A DNA stretch of 64,000 nt from an uncultured Bacteroidales bacterium (GTDB lineage Bacteria > Bacteroidota > Bacteroidia > Bacteroidales > Bacteroidaceae). Of this stretch, positions 62,548 through 64,000 are shown in pieces. The stretch covers positions 27,877 through 91,876 of the forward strand of contig CACZJU010000006.1 of the NCBI GenBank assembly GCA_902781515.1. The letters run 5' to 3'. The notes under the pieces were generated by a model. The model was not told where the DNA came from, searched no databases, and worked only from the letters and a program-made list of their open reading frames with translations. The position numbers and the translations under genes are program-made. Each line of letters begins with the position of its first letter. Position 1 is the stretch's first letter.

Positions 62548-62618
62548 GGGTTAAGGATTAAGGGTTATTGGTTATGGGTTATGGGTTATAGGTTATGGGT
62601 TATAGGTTATGGGTTATA
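62542..62618. repeat. 7-bp tandem array (GGTTADR), eleven units
   Basis: Three GGTTAAG-like units (62542-62562) lead into eight GGTTATN units (62563-62618). It starts in the tdk stop and ends 20 bases before the next gene. A candidate variable-number repeat. Confidence 0.85.
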
Positions 62619-62638
62619 GAAATAATGGTTATTGAAAA

Positions 62639-63706
62639 ATGGAAAAGAAGATTACATTCGACAGCTTCATACGCAGCATCACATTAATAATCATGATTAT
62701 TGGTGTGGGTCTGTTGCTGCGCCGCCTAAGTAGTGTACTGCTGCCATTCTTCATAGCATGGCTTTTTGCCTATATGCTTTACCCACTGGTGCGCTGCCTG
62801 CAATACAAATGCCGACTGCGTAACCGCATCGTCAGCATCGTTGCTGCCCTGCTCATTGTCGCGGCATCCCTTACCGGCATCCTCATGCTCATCATTCCTC
62901 CCATCATCGATGAAACGACAAAGTTCAGCGAATACCTTGCCCCCATTACCCAGGAATATCTTGGCAACAACAATATCATCGACAACATCACACGCTTCAT
63001 TGAGCGTTTTGTCAATGAGAACAATATAGTTCAACTCATCCAGCAGGACAATGTCCGCGATGCCCTGCAGGCTGCCATTGGTCAGTTCTGGGGACTCATC
63101 ACACAGACCTTTGGCCTGATTATGGGTATATTTACCGTATTCACGGTCTTCCTTTACCTTTTCTTCATTCTTCTCGACTACGAGAAACTGTCCGAAGGAT
63201 GGATAAATCTCATTCCTGCCGACAAACGTGTCTTCTTCCAGAGTCTTGCCGATGACGTGGAACACGGCATGAATTCCTACTTCCGTGGACAGTCACTAAT
63301 AGCACTCATCGTGGGAATCCTGTTCTCAATAGGTTTCCTCATCATCGACTTCCCCTTGGCCATAGGTCTCGGACTGTTCATCGGTCTGCTCAACCTTGTG
63401 CCTTATCTTCAACTCATCGGCATCATACCCACAGCCATTCTGGCACTTATGAAGAGTCTTGAGACAGGACAGAGCTTCTGGATTATAGCACTCCTTGCTC
63501 TCATAGTCTTTGCAGTGGTACAGACAATACAGGATATGTATCTCACTCCTCGTATCATGGGTAAGGTCATGGGACTCAACCCTGCAGTCATTCTTCTCTC
63601 CCTCTCAATATGGGGTTCACTGCTTGGTTTCATCGGTCTCATCATTGCCCTACCACTCACCACTCTCTGCCTCTCCTACTACCGCCGCTTCTTCCTAAAA
63701 GAGTGA
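62639..63706 (+). CDS. AI-2E family permease
   Basis: A 355-residue inner-membrane protein with six to eight helices, e.g. IIMIIGVGLLLRRLSSVLLP at the start and PAVILLSLSIWGSLLGFIGL near the end; the family region TPRIMGKVMGLNP is present. Relatives (PerM/YdiK/TqsA) export signals, ions or organic acids. The substrate here is unknown. Confidence 0.88.
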   Translation: MEKKITFDSFIRSITLIIMIIGVGLLLRRLSSVLLPFFIAWLFAYMLYPLVRCLQYKCRLRNRIVSIVAALLIVAASLTGILMLIIPPIIDETTKFSEYLAPITQEYLGNNNIIDNITRFIERFVNENNIVQLIQQDNVRDALQAAIGQFWGLITQTFGLIMGIFTVFTVFLYLFFILLDYEKLSEGWINLIPADKRVFFQSLADDVEHGMNSYFRGQSLIALIVGILFSIGFLIIDFPLAIGLGLFIGLLNLVPYLQLIGIIPTAILALMKSLETGQSFWIIALLALIVFAVVQTIQDMYLTPRIMGKVMGLNPAVILLSLSIWGSLLGFIGLIIALPLTTLCLSYYRRFFLKE

Positions 63707-63723
63707 ATTTGCACTTTTTTATG

Positions 63724-63816
63724 TACCTTTGAGCCGCTCCGCGTCTCGAAGTTAGGCTGCATCTCAGAAAAACTCAAATAAAAATTTGGTTTTTCGTTCT
63801 ATTTGCACTAACTTTG
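63724..63816 (+). repeat. Dispersed promoter-carrying repeat, tRNA-Lys copy
   Basis: Contains TACCTTTGAG (63724-63733), AAGTTAGGCTGCATCT (63749-63764), AACTCAAATAAAAATTTGG (63771-63789) and the tRNA promoter, in the same order as the tRNA-Gln copy at 1569-1780 but more compact. Confidence 0.75.
63785..63816 (+). promoter_or_regulatory. Promoter of tRNA-Lys
   Basis: TTTG (63785-63788), 20 bases, TAACTTTG (63809-63816), 30 bases before the tRNA. Confidence 0.85.
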
Positions 63817-63846
63817 CACCCGCATTCAGCAAAATGCGATTAGGTT

Positions 63847-63919
63847 GACCCGCTAGCTCAGCTGGTAGAGCACAACACTTTTAATGTTGGGGTCTCGGGT
63901 TCGAGCCCCGAGCGGGTCA
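63847..63919 (+). tRNA. tRNA-Lys (anticodon TTT)
   Basis: A 73-base tRNA: acceptor GACCCGC / GCGGGTC, D-arm GCTCAGCTGGTAGAGC, anticodon arm CAACA CTTTTAA TGTTG with anticodon TTT, and T-arm CGGGTTCGAGCCCCG. Discriminator A at 63919; CCA is not encoded. Confidence 0.95.
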
Positions 63920-63920
63920 C

Positions 63921-63954
63921 AAGAAAGAAGAGAGGTCACCCTCTCTTCTTTCTT
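63921..63954 (+). terminator. Terminator of tRNA-Lys
   Basis: A 15-bp perfect stem AAGAAAGAAGAGAGG / CCTCTCTTCTTTCTT with a TCAC loop, directly after the tRNA. The last 46 bases of the window show nothing further. Confidence 0.85.
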
Positions 63955-64000
63955 TATGCTGGGCTCTCACCCGAGGGTTCTTGCTCCACATTCGTTACGC

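Overview
The window is chromosomal DNA of a Bacteroidales bacterium, most like Prevotella or a close relative. Four things point there. Promoters follow the Bacteroidetes form TTTG, 19-21 bases, TAnnTTTG. Two large secreted proteins and the rhamnosidase end in the short tail (LSGRRV, then KGIYIVNGKK) that is common on Prevotella exported proteins. Lipoproteins carry an acidic stretch after the lipid Cys. The gene set includes an S46 dipeptidyl-peptidase, a FeoA-FeoB fusion, a fused SpmA-SpmB protein and a flotillin/NfeD pair. There are no rRNA genes, phage, transposases or CRISPR arrays. The sequence is mostly housekeeping genes with accessory envelope genes between them.

Layout. 1-8.6 kb: a cut membrane-protein gene, an SDR dehydrogenase, tRNA-Gln, a secreted multidomain protein, SpmA-SpmB, a polysaccharide flippase and two hypothetical genes. 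8.9-16.7 kb: S46 peptidase, LuxR-type regulator, PfkB sugar kinase and a large GH78 rhamnosidase. 16.8-22.6 kb: DEAD-box helicase, two small envelope proteins, FeoAB and its Cys-rich partner. 22.6-31.7 kb: a large nested inverted repeat, a 54-residue peptide behind an 886-residue secreted protein with a long structured leader, a TonB receptor with a lipoprotein partner, and flotillin with NfeD. 31.8-39.2 kb: Nudix, topA-aroK (4-base overlap), speA, argB, and an ECF sigma factor with a probable membrane partner. 39.3-48.8 kb: an eight-gene minus-strand operon. 48.9-64 kb: XerD, two lipoproteins opposite an AraC-type regulator, an ATP-grasp protein, fumarase, pnp, tadA, hflX, a coiled-coil lipoprotein, rsmI, tdk, an AI-2E permease and tRNA-Lys.

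The strongest candidate for an undescribed system is the 39.3-48.8 kb operon. It combines a secreted caspase-fold protease with leucine-rich repeats, a barrel-like outer-membrane protein, a DUF4384-like protein, two paralogous transglutaminase-like proteins that both keep Cys/His/Asp, a CHASE2 membrane sensor without any output domain, and two small related secreted proteins. Gaps are 25 bases or less, or genes overlap, and the operon has its own promoter and terminator. It looks like an envelope sensing and proteolysis module.

A second theme is short dispersed repeats. AT-rich (AATTGAAAATTGA-like), GC-rich palindromic (CCTCCC/GGGAGG) and other short families sit between genes and also inside reading frames, in frame, in at least a dozen otherwise conserved proteins. 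A longer repeat carries the promoters of both tRNA genes. The pnp gene has a stop codon that appears to cut off the last 25 residues of its basic tail.
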